A DNA stretch of 47,272 nucleotides from Planctomycetota bacterium (GCA_026991575.1 JALXBF010000133.1:1-47272); one strand, 5' to 3'; positions 1-9,119 are shown, numbered from the stretch's first letter. Made by a program: numbers and translations. Notes: generated by a model not told the origin, from the sequence alone.

Positions 1-3
1 GCC

Positions 4-1176
4 TTAAGGCTCGAGGTCCTGGCCAAGAAGCTGCTTGTACAAGGCTTCTACGAAGTAGTACTCCCCCCAGGCAACCGACTCGTCAACCCCCAAGCCCTTC
101 GGCAAGTGGTAGACACCGTGTTTGAGGATACCTTCCCAAGCCGGGTCCTCGACCGCCAGGTATTGGGGAGCGCACAGCGCGGCCGTCAGTTGCGCGGCTG
201 CCGTCCGGTAGCGTGCTGCCAAGTCTCCAGCGACGAGATTGGCCAGGGTGTACAGCCCACTGGCCGCGATGGCTGCAGCGCTACTGTCCTTTGGCTCGTC
301 CGGTCGGTCTACCACTGCGAAATCCCACGGCGGAACCTGATCAGGGGGCAGATGGTTCAAGAAGTAGTCCGCGCAGCGACAGGCTACGTCCAGGAACTCT
401 GACTGCTCGCTGAGTCGGTAGCAGCGGGCAAAGCCGTACAGAGCCCACGCCTGCCCCCGGCTCCAGCAACTGTCCTCAGCGGCGCCTTGGTGCGTGCTGT
501 GCCGCACGAATTGACCGGTTTCCGGGTTAAACACCGCTTCGTGTGCGGTGGATCCATCGTCACGCACGAGATAGCGAGCCGAGGTGCGGCAGTGTTGTAG
601 CGCCCGCCGCCACAGCTCGTCAGCAGCCGCGGTCGGATCCATACCGGCGACGAACGTGCGTTCCGCTCCTCGGGGCAACCGTCCCTCGGACCGCAGCCAC
701 CGTGCTGCTGCAAAGACAATTGGTACATTCATCATGATGTCGATGAACAGCGAGTGAGCTCCGATGAACGAGGGGATGTAGCCCCCCTGAGACCGGTACC
801 TGCTGGCCAGGGTGATGCCGGCTACCACGGCACAGTCCGGCATGCGCCGCTGGTCCAACTGGGCCCAGCGCACGAAAGTTGGAATGAAGATGAACCCGAG
901 GTCGTGGACGGTGTCGTCGTACTGACGCTCACTGAGCGGTTCAGTGTAGCGGATGGCCAGCTCGCGCCAGCGCTCCCCGGCCCCGCCCGCGACAAACAAC
1001 CACATCATTCCGGGCAGGAACCCCTCACACCACCGCGTCCATGCTTCCGGTTCCTGCCCCCACCGACCGTCCACCGTGTACATGGGATAGTAGCCGGGCA
1101 GGCGTTCGACCAGGCGGAGGACCTGTTGCTGGGCGAATTGCCATGCCCGCTGCAGCGGTTCGCCCGACCCGTTCAT
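4..1176 (-). CDS. Unsaturated glucuronyl hydrolase, glycoside hydrolase family 88
   Basis: This 390-residue protein looks like a complete family GH88 enzyme, which removes the 4,5-unsaturated uronic acid that polysaccharide lyases leave at the non-reducing end of oligosaccharides (from pectin, ulvan or glycosaminoglycans). Visible family features are the HDLGF motif with Asp92 and the SLFIDIMMN motif with Asp146, at the spacing of the two catalytic Asp residues of Bacillus UGL (88 and 149), the WSRGQAWALYGFA segment and the late DSSAAAIAASG segment, all in an alpha/alpha-barrel length of about 390. The ATG has a GAGG box about 9 bases upstream. No signal peptide is evident, so it probably acts in the cytoplasm on imported oligosaccharides. 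The stop lies at the window edge, so downstream partners are not visible. The family is clear; the substrate is not. Confidence 0.88.
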   Translation of the reverse strand: MNGSGEPLQRAWQFAQQQVLRLVERLPGYYPMYTVDGRWGQEPEAWTRWCEGFLPGMMWLFVAGGAGERWRELAIRYTEPLSERQYDDTVHDLGFIFIPTFVRWAQLDQRRMPDCAVVAGITLASRYRSQGGYIPSFIGAHSLFIDIMMNVPIVFAAARWLRSEGRLPRGAERTFVAGMDPTAAADELWRRALQHCRTSARYLVRDDGSTAHEAVFNPETGQFVRHSTHQGAAEDSCWSRGQAWALYGFARCYRLSEQSEFLDVACRCADYFLNHLPPDQVPPWDFAVVDRPDEPKDSSAAAIAASGLYTLANLVAGDLAARYRTAAAQLTAALCAPQYLAVEDPAWEGILKHGVYHLPKGLGVDESVAWGEYYFVEALYKQLLGQDLEP

Positions 1177-2100
1177 CGCTTCTAGCCTCGCAACAAGACG
1201 ATGCAGCCAGCTCCTCTTACACTGATGCGACTAATGGTACACGGTATGGCACAGTCGCACGTCAGATGATTGCTGCCCGGGGAGCGGTGCGTGCTGACGT
1301 CATGTGATCTGCCGGCTTCGTCCAGCGAGCTCCGAGCGCGGCAACAGTTACTTGCCTGTCCCAACCGTGTGCTCGGGCTCGTGGATCGTTAGCGGGGCCG
1401 TGCCCCAGCCCCCGCTGCTCGACGCCCACTAGGAGCTGAGCCCGACGCACTCTGCCGGCGTGTACGGAACGCGGTCCGTCGCGCTCGTTGCGTGAGCACC
1501 GCGCGGATGCGGGGGCCCGACACAGCCTGGCTGCAGCGGCGCACTGCGGGGCGTCAGCCCGGAGGAGTTCGGGCTGGCGGTCCGGGCTCCCGTCCCGCGG
1601 TGGTCCGTCAAACCTTCGTACCTCCAGCACAGTGCCGCAGCGGTCCCGACGGCCGCGCTGAGCTTTCTGACCCCGATGAGCAGACACCAGCGCCCACGGC
1701 CTCCGTCCCACCCACCGGCGGTCCGCTGCTTCAACCTCACAGTCGCAACACGACGACAATCCGTGGCAAAGCCATGCGGAACGTGGTCGATCCGGTGCCA
1801 AGGCGCCGGTTGATGAGATCGCGAGCCGTTTCGACCGGGCCTCGTACGCTCAATCGCGCACCGAAATCCGATGCTGCCATGTAACCGCACCAAGGCCGCG
1901 AAACAGCCGTTCGTTCTCCCCAGTTCTCAACGGGGGCTGGCCCTCGATGATGAGAACGCCACGGTCGCGCGGGCCGGACACGCCGTTTCCGGGTTCCTAT
2001 GGACTCCGGCGGGGCGGCGCGGCTGGCGTGGCTGTCCCGCCGGACAGGGCTCCGGACTAGCGGAGGTGTTTCCTTACGGACGTAGGCGGCGGCAGCTCGC
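1177..2100. other. Gene-free stretch of about 0.9 kb
   Basis: Open frames exist on both strands here but read as low-complexity Arg/Pro/Gly-rich shadows with no recognisable family, no good ribosome site and no typical codon pattern. There are two simple stem-loops: 1555-1576 (7 bp CAGCCCG/CGGGCTG closing an eight-base loop GAGGAGTT) and 2032-2047 (6 bp CTGTCC/GGACAG, four-base loop). The second lies just past the stop of the minus-strand gene ending at 2101 and could serve as a transcript end, though no T run follows. No tRNA, RNase P RNA or tmRNA signature was seen. It may hold decayed genes. Confidence 0.5.
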
Positions 2101-3384
2101 TCAGCGGCGATACCCGGAAGGGGTAACTTTTTCGTCTGCTTTGACGTCGGCCGACACGACTGGGGCAGGCGCGACGACGACGATCAGCCCCGTGGCGTTT
2201 TCGTCCGTTCGGTCGCCAGGCCCTCCGACATAAGCCAGATAGCTGTGGTCCGGACTGCCAAGGGCAAGCTCTTCCTCGTCCCGGATCCGAAGGCTCAGTT
2301 GCTTGGTATCCATGCGCACGATGACCCCGTTGTTCTTCTCCAAATCGCCGGCTGGAGAGATGGTGCCGTCCGGAGCAACGGCCAGCTGGACCGCGTCGTT
2401 GCCGTCCTGGAGCGCTACGTCACGAGCCTGGACGCTGGCGAGCAGCCCGAGGCCGGTGAGTGCTTCGACACAACCATCGATCTCGCTGATCGCGAATGCC
2501 TGCGCCCCGGCAGCTCCGAGCCAGTTACGAATGGCGGCAACACATGCGTTGGCACTGGCCAGGTTTGCCAGTTCGGGTTTGTCGAGGAAGCCGGCGGCTA
2601 CGCGGTACGTCCTGAGCACGACCCGCACAGGCATAGTGCGGTCTTCATCCTCCTGATGTGCCACTGCCGGCACGGCCCGCGGAGTGTCGTCGGTCTGCTG
2701 CCGGTCCTCGGCGGCATGCTGCTCGAGGCGCTGTTGTTGTGCTACGGGCGCCGGCGCAGGCGTGGCGATCGCCACAGGGGGGGCCGGCGCTACGGACAGC
2801 GCCCTGGCTCGAGGCTCAGCAGGCTGTTCGCCCGTCTCGGCAAGCTCATGCTCAACGGACGGCACATCCAACTGTTCGACCAGGTAAGCGATAGCTCGTA
2901 GGGCGTCGCCCGAGCCGGCGGCTATCAATGTCCCGGTTGCCTGGTCCGCCTTGAGCTCAGCCGGCACCAACTCCAGCAGCTCGATAAGCGTGTGCACGTC
3001 CCTGTGTCGCACCCTGAACACGGCGACATACCGGTCTGCGGCCAGCCGCACCCACGGTTCGTCTGGCGGCGTCTGAACGGCTGGCTGACTGGCCGGCTCG
3101 GTTTGGTCCGGCTGCTCGGCGCCGACAGACGCGGTGTGGACGGGGACAACGGCAACCGGAGCGTCGGCCGGCTGAAGTGTCCCGACAATCTGGTGCGTGT
3201 CAGACTCACTGTTCTGCTGCGCCTGGCCTTCCGCTACAGGCTCCGGTGCGGGGGCCGGGCCGGCGAGCAGTTCCGGGTCGATGGGTTGCGGCGGTGTGGC
3301 ACGAGCCGATAGGAAGATGACATAGCCGATCAGCAGAAGGGCCAACATGGCTGCGATCGGGGCGAGCCGTTTGAGCAAGCGCAT
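2101..3384 (-). CDS. Single-pass membrane protein with a NolW/secretin-N-like domain
   Basis: This 427-residue protein starts with a short basic tip and one membrane helix (about residues 6-25), followed by a Pro/Ala/Glu-rich linker of about 100 residues. A module at about 110-185 (from VRLAADRYV to VEQLDVPS) has the beta-alpha-beta pattern of the NolW/secretin N domain, including a typical TLIAAGSGDAL turn where secretins read 'TLIV.GTPE'. A second Ala/Pro-rich linker and a C-terminal region of about 170 residues follow; I do not recognise the latter. The start was set at 3384 because GGAGG lies six bases upstream; a longer frame to 3636 would run into the neighbouring gene and is Arg-rich. 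It probably faces the periplasm and may belong to an envelope assembly together with the barrel lipoprotein upstream. The exact function is unknown. Confidence 0.6.
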   Translation of the reverse strand: MRLLKRLAPIAAMLALLLIGYVIFLSARATPPQPIDPELLAGPAPAPEPVAEGQAQQNSESDTHQIVGTLQPADAPVAVVPVHTASVGAEQPDQTEPASQPAVQTPPDEPWVRLAADRYVAVFRVRHRDVHTLIELLELVPAELKADQATGTLIAAGSGDALRAIAYLVEQLDVPSVEHELAETGEQPAEPRARALSVAPAPPVAIATPAPAPVAQQQRLEQHAAEDRQQTDDTPRAVPAVAHQEDEDRTMPVRVVLRTYRVAAGFLDKPELANLASANACVAAIRNWLGAAGAQAFAISEIDGCVEALTGLGLLASVQARDVALQDGNDAVQLAVAPDGTISPAGDLEKNNGVIVRMDTKQLSLRIRDEEELALGSPDHSYLAYVGGPGDRTDENATGLIVVVAPAPVVSADVKADEKVTPSGYRR

Positions 3385-3455
3385 CCTAAGCCTCCAACGG
3401 CGGTCTGCTGTTGGGGGGCACGCAGCCGGCCGCGGCGGTTCTGGGGCAAGCAGAA

Positions 3456-4679
3456 TCACTTGGGCTCGATGGCGAGCGTCATCGTGCTGTTGTCCGCCAC
3501 CGGAAACAGGGGCGCGTGCCGGTTCTGACCGAGGAAGCGTTGCCGCGCCCGCCCGCCGAGATTCCACTGGACCCCGGCCCACACGTTCCAGGTATCCGAC
3601 TCGAACGCGCTGTGACCGCCCACGGCGACGGTCCACGCGTCTGTCACGGGGTAAACCAGCCGCGCGCCGATTGCCGCACCCGACTGACTATTGCTTTCAT
3701 CGGCGTCGCTTTGACCGTCCCGCCAGCCGACCCACAGTTCGCTATCCAGGCCGACGTTCCAAAGGTGACGCCAGAAAATGTTCACCTGATTGGCAGTCTC
3801 CGCACGCGTTGCCGCGTTGATGTCGTCGTCCGAAACCCCGCCACTTCCCCAAACTCCCAGCTCGTTGCGAAAGTCCACCGTGTATGACACCTTGCCCCGC
3901 ACTTGAACGACCTGCACGTCGTAGAAACCGTCGTGCAGGAAGTCGGCAACGGCGCCGACGTTCCAGGCGGCACCCAGCTGCATGTCGCCGCGGTAGAAGA
4001 CACCGGCCGTGACGAAGATCTGCTCCTGATCCTCTGTTACCGATCCCGATGCCCCCGCCTGAACCCCTAAACCGACGTAATCGCTGACCAGAGGCGATGC
4101 CCAGTTAATCCCAAAGCGACCCGCATTGCGGAAGTCGTTCGCCGGCAACTCGAAGCCGTCGTAGTAGGCAAAGGCCCACGTGTTTGCAAACGGCACATAT
4201 TCGATCGGAAATGTCCCCGGCGCGCAGCGGCCGTCGTAACTGATGACCGGGCCGCAAGCCGATACGGCGGGCCGCAGCAGTCCACCGAGCCAGTGGTGCC
4301 ACGGCGGCTCTTCACTGCTGTAGTTCGGTCCAGTGGGGCCTGCAGCGAGCGGCGGACCAGATGGCGGTGGCGGCACAGTGGCCGAATCAGCCGGCGGTGA
4401 CGGCAGCGTCGCCGCGCCCGGTCGATCGGGCGCTTGCCTGGCTGGCCACTCCAGTAGGCCTGGGTCCGGTGCGTCCAAGCTCTGGAAACCGTACTCCGGG
4501 TCCTGGCCACGGATGAGCGTTTCGTCGGAGGGAGCCTCCGGGTACGGGGGCGGCGGCAATGCTTCATCACTGAGACGAATCGTTCGATGTGTCGTGCAGC
4601 CGGGCAGGAAAGCTGCCGATAAGAACGATACGGCGAGGAAGAGCCGAGCAAGCTGCCTGCCGCTGATGCGTCCCTGCAT
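3456..4679 (-). CDS. Outer-membrane beta-barrel-like lipoprotein
   Basis: This 407-residue protein begins with a lipoprotein signal (basic tip, hydrophobic run, lipobox LPGC with Cys at about 28). A Pro-rich linker of about 100 residues follows, then about 250 residues of alternating amphipathic strands rich in Gly, Asn, Trp and Tyr (for example AGRFGINWASP, VGLGVQAGAS, WNVWAGVQWNLGG). This is the look of planctomycete DUF6666-like surface proteins that probably form a small outer-membrane barrel. AGGGAG sits eight bases before the ATG, and a good promoter lies 57 bases further up. The next gene starts 71 bases past its stop, so both are probably one transcript. The last residues do not end in the usual aromatic barrel signal, so membrane insertion is inferred. 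Confidence 0.6.
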   Translation of the reverse strand: MQGRISGRQLARLFLAVSFLSAAFLPGCTTHRTIRLSDEALPPPPYPEAPSDETLIRGQDPEYGFQSLDAPDPGLLEWPARQAPDRPGAATLPSPPADSATVPPPPSGPPLAAGPTGPNYSSEEPPWHHWLGGLLRPAVSACGPVISYDGRCAPGTFPIEYVPFANTWAFAYYDGFELPANDFRNAGRFGINWASPLVSDYVGLGVQAGASGSVTEDQEQIFVTAGVFYRGDMQLGAAWNVGAVADFLHDGFYDVQVVQVRGKVSYTVDFRNELGVWGSGGVSDDDINAATRAETANQVNIFWRHLWNVGLDSELWVGWRDGQSDADESNSQSGAAIGARLVYPVTDAWTVAVGGHSAFESDTWNVWAGVQWNLGGRARQRFLGQNRHAPLFPVADNSTMTLAIEPK

Positions 4680-4735
4680 AAACGCTGCTCCCTATCAATG
4701 CCCGCTTGCGAGCGTAGTCGCTTGTGGTCAGTGCG

Positions 4736-4763
4736 ATTATGGTCGCGAGCCGGCAAGCGTCAA
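4736..4763 (-). promoter_or_regulatory. Sigma70-type promoter for the barrel lipoprotein gene
   Basis: On the minus strand TTGACG (4763-4758) and CATAAT (4741-4736) are 16 bases apart, each five of six to consensus. The -10 box ends 57 bases before the ATG at 4679. This is the best sigma70-like promoter I saw in the window. The rest of the 283-base gap up to 4962 shows nothing else clear. Confidence 0.5.
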
Positions 4764-4962
4764 TGCCAATCCGGCTTCAGCTGCGACAGCAAACGGCCTT
4801 CGGCGCGGACCCACGCGGCAGGCTCATGATGTTGGCGATGCGCGCGCCACGCTACGCAGGAGCGCCGGACCATTGACCTGCCCGGAGGAATCCCTGTGGG
4901 AGCGGCACCACGGTCTCGTGCGGCGAACGCGTACGTCAGGCGGCGGCTGCCGGTTGGCGGGC

Positions 4963-5244
4963 TCAGCAGCAGTCTCTCGCACTGCGGGTGTCCTCCTCCC
5001 CTTGCCCGCCGGCCATTGGCGGGAAGATCGACAGCGTCTGGCCTTCGCTAAGCGGCTGGTCCAATTGTGGGCAGTGCTCGCCATCGATCATCACAATGCG
5101 AGCCATCTCCTCGGGGACCTGCAACTGCTTCAGCACGTCGCGCACGGTCGCCCCTTCGGGCAGTTCCAGTGTGGCCTGGCTGCCCGCGGCCCCTTCGGGC
5201 AGATACTTCCGTAGCGAGGCAAACAGCTTCACCTTCACCTGCAC
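4963..5244 (-). CDS. aorD: MoaD/ThiS-like sulfur carrier of the aldehyde oxidoreductase operon (AorD)
   Basis: This 93-residue protein has the ubiquitin-like MoaD fold pattern: VKVKLFASLRKYLP at the start, a LPEGATVRDVL helix and the SEGQTLSIFPPMAGG end. MoaD family proteins carry sulfur as a C-terminal thiocarboxylate on a terminal Gly-Gly to build molybdopterin, here presumably the tungstopterin of AorB. Unusually the Gly-Gly is not terminal: 13 residues follow (QGEEDTRSARDCC). It is the last gene of the aor operon, 50 bases after aorC, matching aorD of Aromatoleum. A MoeA-like aorE is not present next to it. Whether the tail must be clipped, as for CysO or QbsE, is open. Confidence 0.85.
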   Translation of the reverse strand: MQVKVKLFASLRKYLPEGAAGSQATLELPEGATVRDVLKQLQVPEEMARIVMIDGEHCPQLDQPLSEGQTLSIFPPMAGGQGEEDTRSARDCC

Positions 5245-5294
5245 AGCGGGCCTCCTGTTGTTTTGACTGAGTCGCGCGCCTGTGGAAGCGGTCG

Positions 5295-6695
5295 CTAGCT
5301 GTGCCCGAATACTTTCCGGTAGGCCTCCACGAATACCTTGTGGTGGGGGCCCTTATCCGTCTCGACGTCTGGCTCAGCCGGCAGGGGCCGCACACGTGGA
5401 TCGTCCGACGGCAACGGCAGCAACGTCCGCTTGAGCAGTCTTGTTGCCACTCCCAAGGCGACGTAAGGACGGCGCAGGTCCAGCGGATGAGTCTCCTTCA
5501 GGTAGGTCTTCCACTCACCCATGGCGATACCGGTTTGCACGAGCCCTTTGACCATACCGATGTCGGTCAAATTCATGATGTCGCCGGTTGGTCCCATGAG
5601 GATGCCGCCTACCATGCGGTCGCCGTCAAAGACGTACTTTCGATACAGAGGTCGCGCTGGATTCGCGAGCCGCACGATGTCGTCCTCACCATCCCAGCGG
5701 CCGAAGCTGGCGATTTGAAGGCCGCAAACGTCCAGCACGTTCATTGACAGCGACCCGTCGTAGCGGACGTCCTGGCCAGCCATGTTGGCTCCGGCCACGC
5801 GGCCGTGGTCGATTGCCGTGGGTTGGATTGCATGTACCTCCTTGCCTCCCAGCACACTCGGTCCCTGAGCGCAATCGCCCGCGGCGTAAATGAACGGGTA
5901 ATTGGTTTGCAGCCGCTCGTTAACCACAATGCCCTCGTCAACTTCAACGCCGCTGCCACGGACAAAGGCCACGTTGGGCCGAACGCCGGCGGCGATCACG
6001 ACGCAGTCGGCCGGGATCCGATCGCCTGCTGTTAGCTCCACGGCAAGCGCACCGTCATGTTGCAGAATCCGTGCTGCCTGGGTGCCACAGCGTACGTCGA
6101 CGCCGCGTTTTGCTAACCAGTCGGTGGCGAGCCGGGCGGCTTCGGCATCGAGCATGCGCGGCAGGATCTGGTCCATCATCTCGATGACCGTTAGCGAACA
6201 GCCCCGTTTGTACAGGGCGTTGAGCACGATCATGCCCACGAACCCGGCTCCGATAAACACCACTCGCTTGCCTTGGCCGGTGTGCTCGATCAGGCGGCGT
6301 GCATCCTCGATGGTCCAGAGGTTGGTCACGCCAGGCAGATCAAGCCCTTCGATAGGCGGTCGAACGGGCGACGAACCGGTGGCGATCAACAGCGTGTCGA
6401 AGTGGAGCGTCGTGCCGTCGGACAGCGTGACCGTCTTGCCGTCCGGATCGATCCGCTCGGCCCGCACGCCGATGTGCGGCGTCACGCCGAACTTCTGGAA
6501 CACATCGTCACCCCCAGTGTAAACGTGGCTCTCGGGGACATCGCCACAGATGTAGTAGGGCAGCACCATGCGAGCGTATGGGGGTTCGTCGCAGACCAGA
6601 TGGATCTCCGATCCTTCGGGCTCGAACCGCCGGATCGTCTCGATCGCGTGCATGCCGGCAGGCCCGGCTCCCACGATAACATGACGCTTGGCCAT
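5295..6695 (-). CDS. aorC: FAD/NAD(P)-dependent oxidoreductase subunit of aldehyde oxidoreductase (AorC)
   Basis: This 466-residue flavoprotein has the two-dinucleotide-binding-domain fold: the FAD site VIVGAGPAGMHA at about 6-17, the TLLIATGSSP turn, a second Rossmann motif VVFIGAGFVGM near 150, and the FAD-closing IYAAGDCAQ near 290. In the Aromatoleum AorABC enzyme the matching subunit passes electrons between the iron-sulfur chain and NAD. GGGAGAGGAC precedes the ATG by about six bases, and aorB ends 17 bases upstream, so the genes are co-transcribed. The C-terminal 110 residues resemble the dimerisation region of nitrite- or rubredoxin-reductase-like enzymes. The NAD(P) choice cannot be read with certainty. 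The family is secure; the role as AorC rests on context. Confidence 0.85.
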   Translation of the reverse strand: MAKRHVIVGAGPAGMHAIETIRRFEPEGSEIHLVCDEPPYARMVLPYYICGDVPESHVYTGGDDVFQKFGVTPHIGVRAERIDPDGKTVTLSDGTTLHFDTLLIATGSSPVRPPIEGLDLPGVTNLWTIEDARRLIEHTGQGKRVVFIGAGFVGMIVLNALYKRGCSLTVIEMMDQILPRMLDAEAARLATDWLAKRGVDVRCGTQAARILQHDGALAVELTAGDRIPADCVVIAAGVRPNVAFVRGSGVEVDEGIVVNERLQTNYPFIYAAGDCAQGPSVLGGKEVHAIQPTAIDHGRVAGANMAGQDVRYDGSLSMNVLDVCGLQIASFGRWDGEDDIVRLANPARPLYRKYVFDGDRMVGGILMGPTGDIMNLTDIGMVKGLVQTGIAMGEWKTYLKETHPLDLRRPYVALGVATRLLKRTLLPLPSDDPRVRPLPAEPDVETDKGPHHKVFVEAYRKVFGHS

Positions 6696-6712
6696 GATGC
6701 TGTCCTCTCCCG

Positions 6713-8584
6713 TTAGCCAAAGACTTCTTCCAGATTCAGTTCACTCACCTTCGCGCTGGTTGGCGTGCCGGTTTCGTCCCAGCCGCGTAGCCGGTAGTAC
6801 TCCGGCAGCATCTCGTGCAATCGGTTGACCTGCCCTCTGCTCGGCCCGGCCGGAATCGGCGCGCGCAGCAGGCGGTCCGGCAGGGTGTCATCGGCGCCAG
6901 TGAAGCCGGCGCGCAGCAGCCAGAGCCGTTCCAGGTTGAAGATTCGCTCGCCGGCCCGAATCACTTCCTCCAGCGTGTAGTCCACGCCGGTGGCTGCGGC
7001 GAGCATGGGCACAAGGTCTTCCAGCTCGGCCCCGAACGACACGAACAGGCAGATACCGCTGGCGTCGATGCTGCTGGTTGCGTCTTGAAGCTTTTTCTGC
7101 AACGCTGCCTTGCCGGCCGTGGTGCGAGGATTCAGTTTCTCGGGGACGCCAAGGATTTCAGCCTTCACCGAGTATCCCTTCAGGTGGCAGCCGCCTCGAT
7201 TTGAGGTAGCGTAGCCGAGCCCCATGCCCTGAATGGCGCGAGCGTCGTAGGCGGGGAACTCCATTCCCTTGCTGCCCATAAACAGCTCTGGATGTCCGTA
7301 CCGTTCACACAAGCGTTTAGCTCCCTCGGCAAGCTGGTCGCCGAACCCGCGGCGCAAGGCAGTTGCCTCAGTGAATGCCACCAGTGCATCGGCATCGCCG
7401 AAGCAGAGCGGGCGCCCGGTGACGGAATCGTCCAGGTAGCCGCGCTCGTATAACTCCATGGCCGCCGCCAGTGTCGCGCCGAAGCTGATCGGGTCCATGC
7501 CGTAGTCGTTGCACAGGAAACTGGCCTTGAGCACCGCGTCCATGTCGTCGACGTTCGTATCGGCACCCAGCGCCCAGATGTTCTCGTACTCGGGCCCCTC
7601 CTCGGCAGCCCGCCAGTTCCGGGGCGACGTCAACACGGCGTGACGAACCCGGCCATCCTCTGAGACGCGGGTCACGCGGCCGCAGGCAATCGTGCAGGCA
7701 AAGCATGCTTTGTTCCGCAACGTGTAGCGTGCCTTCAGGGTCTCGCCGCTGATGCGCTCCGCGTCACTGCCGGTCTCGTCGGGAGCCATGTGCGCGAATT
7801 GCCAGTTCTTTACCGGCAGCGCGCCGGATTCATTGATCACGTGCACCAGCACAGCTGTCCCGAAACCAGGCAGCCCCTCGCCGGTCACCGGGCTGGCACG
7901 CAGCTTCTGGCGGAAACGCCACTGGGCGGCAAGGAACTCGGCCGGCCGAGCAATGGGCACCCCCCGTGTGCCCCAAACCGCAATCGCCTTCAGCCGCTTT
8001 GCGCCCATGACCGCACCGACCCCGTTGCGTCCAGCGGCGCGGTGGAGGTCGTTCATAATGGCGGCGAAACGAACAAGGTTCTCGCCCGCCTGGCCAATGC
8101 TTGCGATCCGGACCCCTGGCAGGCCCACCTCCTCCCGGATTCGCTCCTCAGTTTCCCAGACCCCCTTGCCCCAGAGATGCTCCGCGGATCGGACTTGGAC
8201 CTGGTCGTCGACGATCAGCAGGTACACGGGCCGCTGGGCCTGTCCCTCGATGATTAGCAGATCGTAGCCGGCGAACTTCAGGGCCGGTCCCCAGTGGCCG
8301 CCGGAATTGGACGTTGTGATCGTGCCGTTGAGCGGGGCCTTGGTGATCACCATGTAGCGGGCGCCGCAGGAGGCGCTGGTCCCCGTCAGCGGACCCGTGG
8401 CGAAGATAAGTTTGTTGTGCGGGCTGAATGGATCGATTGTCGGGTCAACTTCGGCACAGAAGTATCGGGCGCCCAAGCCCCGACCGCCGATGAACGCGCG
8501 GGCCCAATCCATGCGGAGCGGTTCCACCGTGCAGGAACCGTCTGAGAGGTTGACGCGCAGTAGCCGCCCGGCCCAACCACCCAT
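6713..8584 (-). CDS. aorB: Tungsten-containing aldehyde:ferredoxin oxidoreductase (AorB)
   Basis: This 623-residue protein is a full-length AOR family enzyme, which interconverts aldehydes and carboxylic acids at a bis-tungstopterin. The N-terminal domain shows the family run ATGPLTGTSASCGARY at about 62-77, GRNGVGAVMGAKRLKAI at about 185-201 and a 4Fe-4S motif CxxCxxxC at Cys294, 297 and 301, with the fourth ligand at Cys512 in DASGIC. The GPEYE segment (330-334) and the GLGYATSNRGGCHLKGY segment near 455-471 match cofactor and active-site parts of the family. AGGAG lies nine bases before the ATG. It sits between aorA (21 bases upstream) and aorC (17 bases downstream), as in the AorABC complex. 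The substrate cannot be told from sequence; AOR enzymes of this type take many aliphatic and aromatic aldehydes. Confidence 0.93.
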   Translation of the reverse strand: MGGWAGRLLRVNLSDGSCTVEPLRMDWARAFIGGRGLGARYFCAEVDPTIDPFSPHNKLIFATGPLTGTSASCGARYMVITKAPLNGTITTSNSGGHWGPALKFAGYDLLIIEGQAQRPVYLLIVDDQVQVRSAEHLWGKGVWETEERIREEVGLPGVRIASIGQAGENLVRFAAIMNDLHRAAGRNGVGAVMGAKRLKAIAVWGTRGVPIARPAEFLAAQWRFRQKLRASPVTGEGLPGFGTAVLVHVINESGALPVKNWQFAHMAPDETGSDAERISGETLKARYTLRNKACFACTIACGRVTRVSEDGRVRHAVLTSPRNWRAAEEGPEYENIWALGADTNVDDMDAVLKASFLCNDYGMDPISFGATLAAAMELYERGYLDDSVTGRPLCFGDADALVAFTEATALRRGFGDQLAEGAKRLCERYGHPELFMGSKGMEFPAYDARAIQGMGLGYATSNRGGCHLKGYSVKAEILGVPEKLNPRTTAGKAALQKKLQDATSSIDASGICLFVSFGAELEDLVPMLAAATGVDYTLEEVIRAGERIFNLERLWLLRAGFTGADDTLPDRLLRAPIPAGPSRGQVNRLHEMLPEYYRLRGWDETGTPTSAKVSELNLEEVFG

Positions 8585-8605
8585 GGCGATCCGCTCCTGA
8601 GCTTC

Positions 8606-9091
8606 TCAGGCTACGCCTTCGAGCATCTCCCGGAAACGCGCCGAGACTTGCTCGGCTAGCCGGCCGGTCCACTCTTCGCCGTTGGACGTTTCACCCACCG
8701 TGATGCACTCCGTGGGGCACGCCAGTGCACAGGCCGGCTCGCCACCGCACAGGTCACACTTGGTCGCTTTGTGGTCAGGCCGCAAGAACGCCGTCCCAAA
8801 CGGACATGCGATCACGCACAACGCACAGCCGACACAGACCTGCTCCAGAACAACCTTTGCTCCGGTAACAGGGTTGATCGCAATCGCATTCACCGGGCAG
8901 ACCGTCATGCACCACGCTTCGTTGCACTGGAAGCAGGTGTACGGCGTGTAGGCGGCTTGCTCGTCAAAGATGTGTACCTTGATCAGGGACGCAGCTGGAT
9001 TGAACCGCCCCGTTTGCACCCAGGAGCATGCCAGCTCGCACTGCATACAACCAGTACATTTATCCGGGTCGATTCGCAACGCTGTAGCCAT
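8606..9091 (-). CDS. aorA: Polyferredoxin subunit with four 4Fe-4S clusters (AorA)
   Basis: This 161-residue protein holds four Cys groups: CTGCMQCELAC, CFQCNEAWCMTVCP, CVGCALCVIACP and CDLCGGEPACALACP. They fit four 4Fe-4S clusters of the DmsB/HycB-like type. It has no signal peptide, so it is cytoplasmic. In Aromatoleum the AorA subunit stacks into filaments that bind several AorB units and wire them to one AorC; the length and cluster number here match. The start at 9091 was chosen because AGGAGGA lies about nine bases upstream; the longer frame to 9154 would overlap the previous gene and adds an Arg-rich tip. It transfers electrons between AorB and AorC, or an outside ferredoxin. Confidence 0.88.
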   Translation of the reverse strand: MATALRIDPDKCTGCMQCELACSWVQTGRFNPAASLIKVHIFDEQAAYTPYTCFQCNEAWCMTVCPVNAIAINPVTGAKVVLEQVCVGCALCVIACPFGTAFLRPDHKATKCDLCGGEPACALACPTECITVGETSNGEEWTGRLAEQVSARFREMLEGVA

Positions 9092-9119
9092 CGCGCCGAG
9101 CTCCTCCTGGAGTTCCGGT

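Noticed and set aside
1575-1600. GTCCGGGCTCC-like string as part of an RNase P RNA
   Set aside because: The rest of the conserved core (GAAAG before it, ACAGAAA-type end) is absent.
1262-1893. Overlapping minus-strand frames of 154-179 codons as genes
   Set aside because: Products are Arg/Gly/Pro-rich, match no family, have no ribosome site and overlap each other.
8998-9020. GATTGAACCGC as the T-arm of a minus-strand tRNA
   Set aside because: It lies inside aorA codons and no acceptor or anticodon stem can be formed around it.
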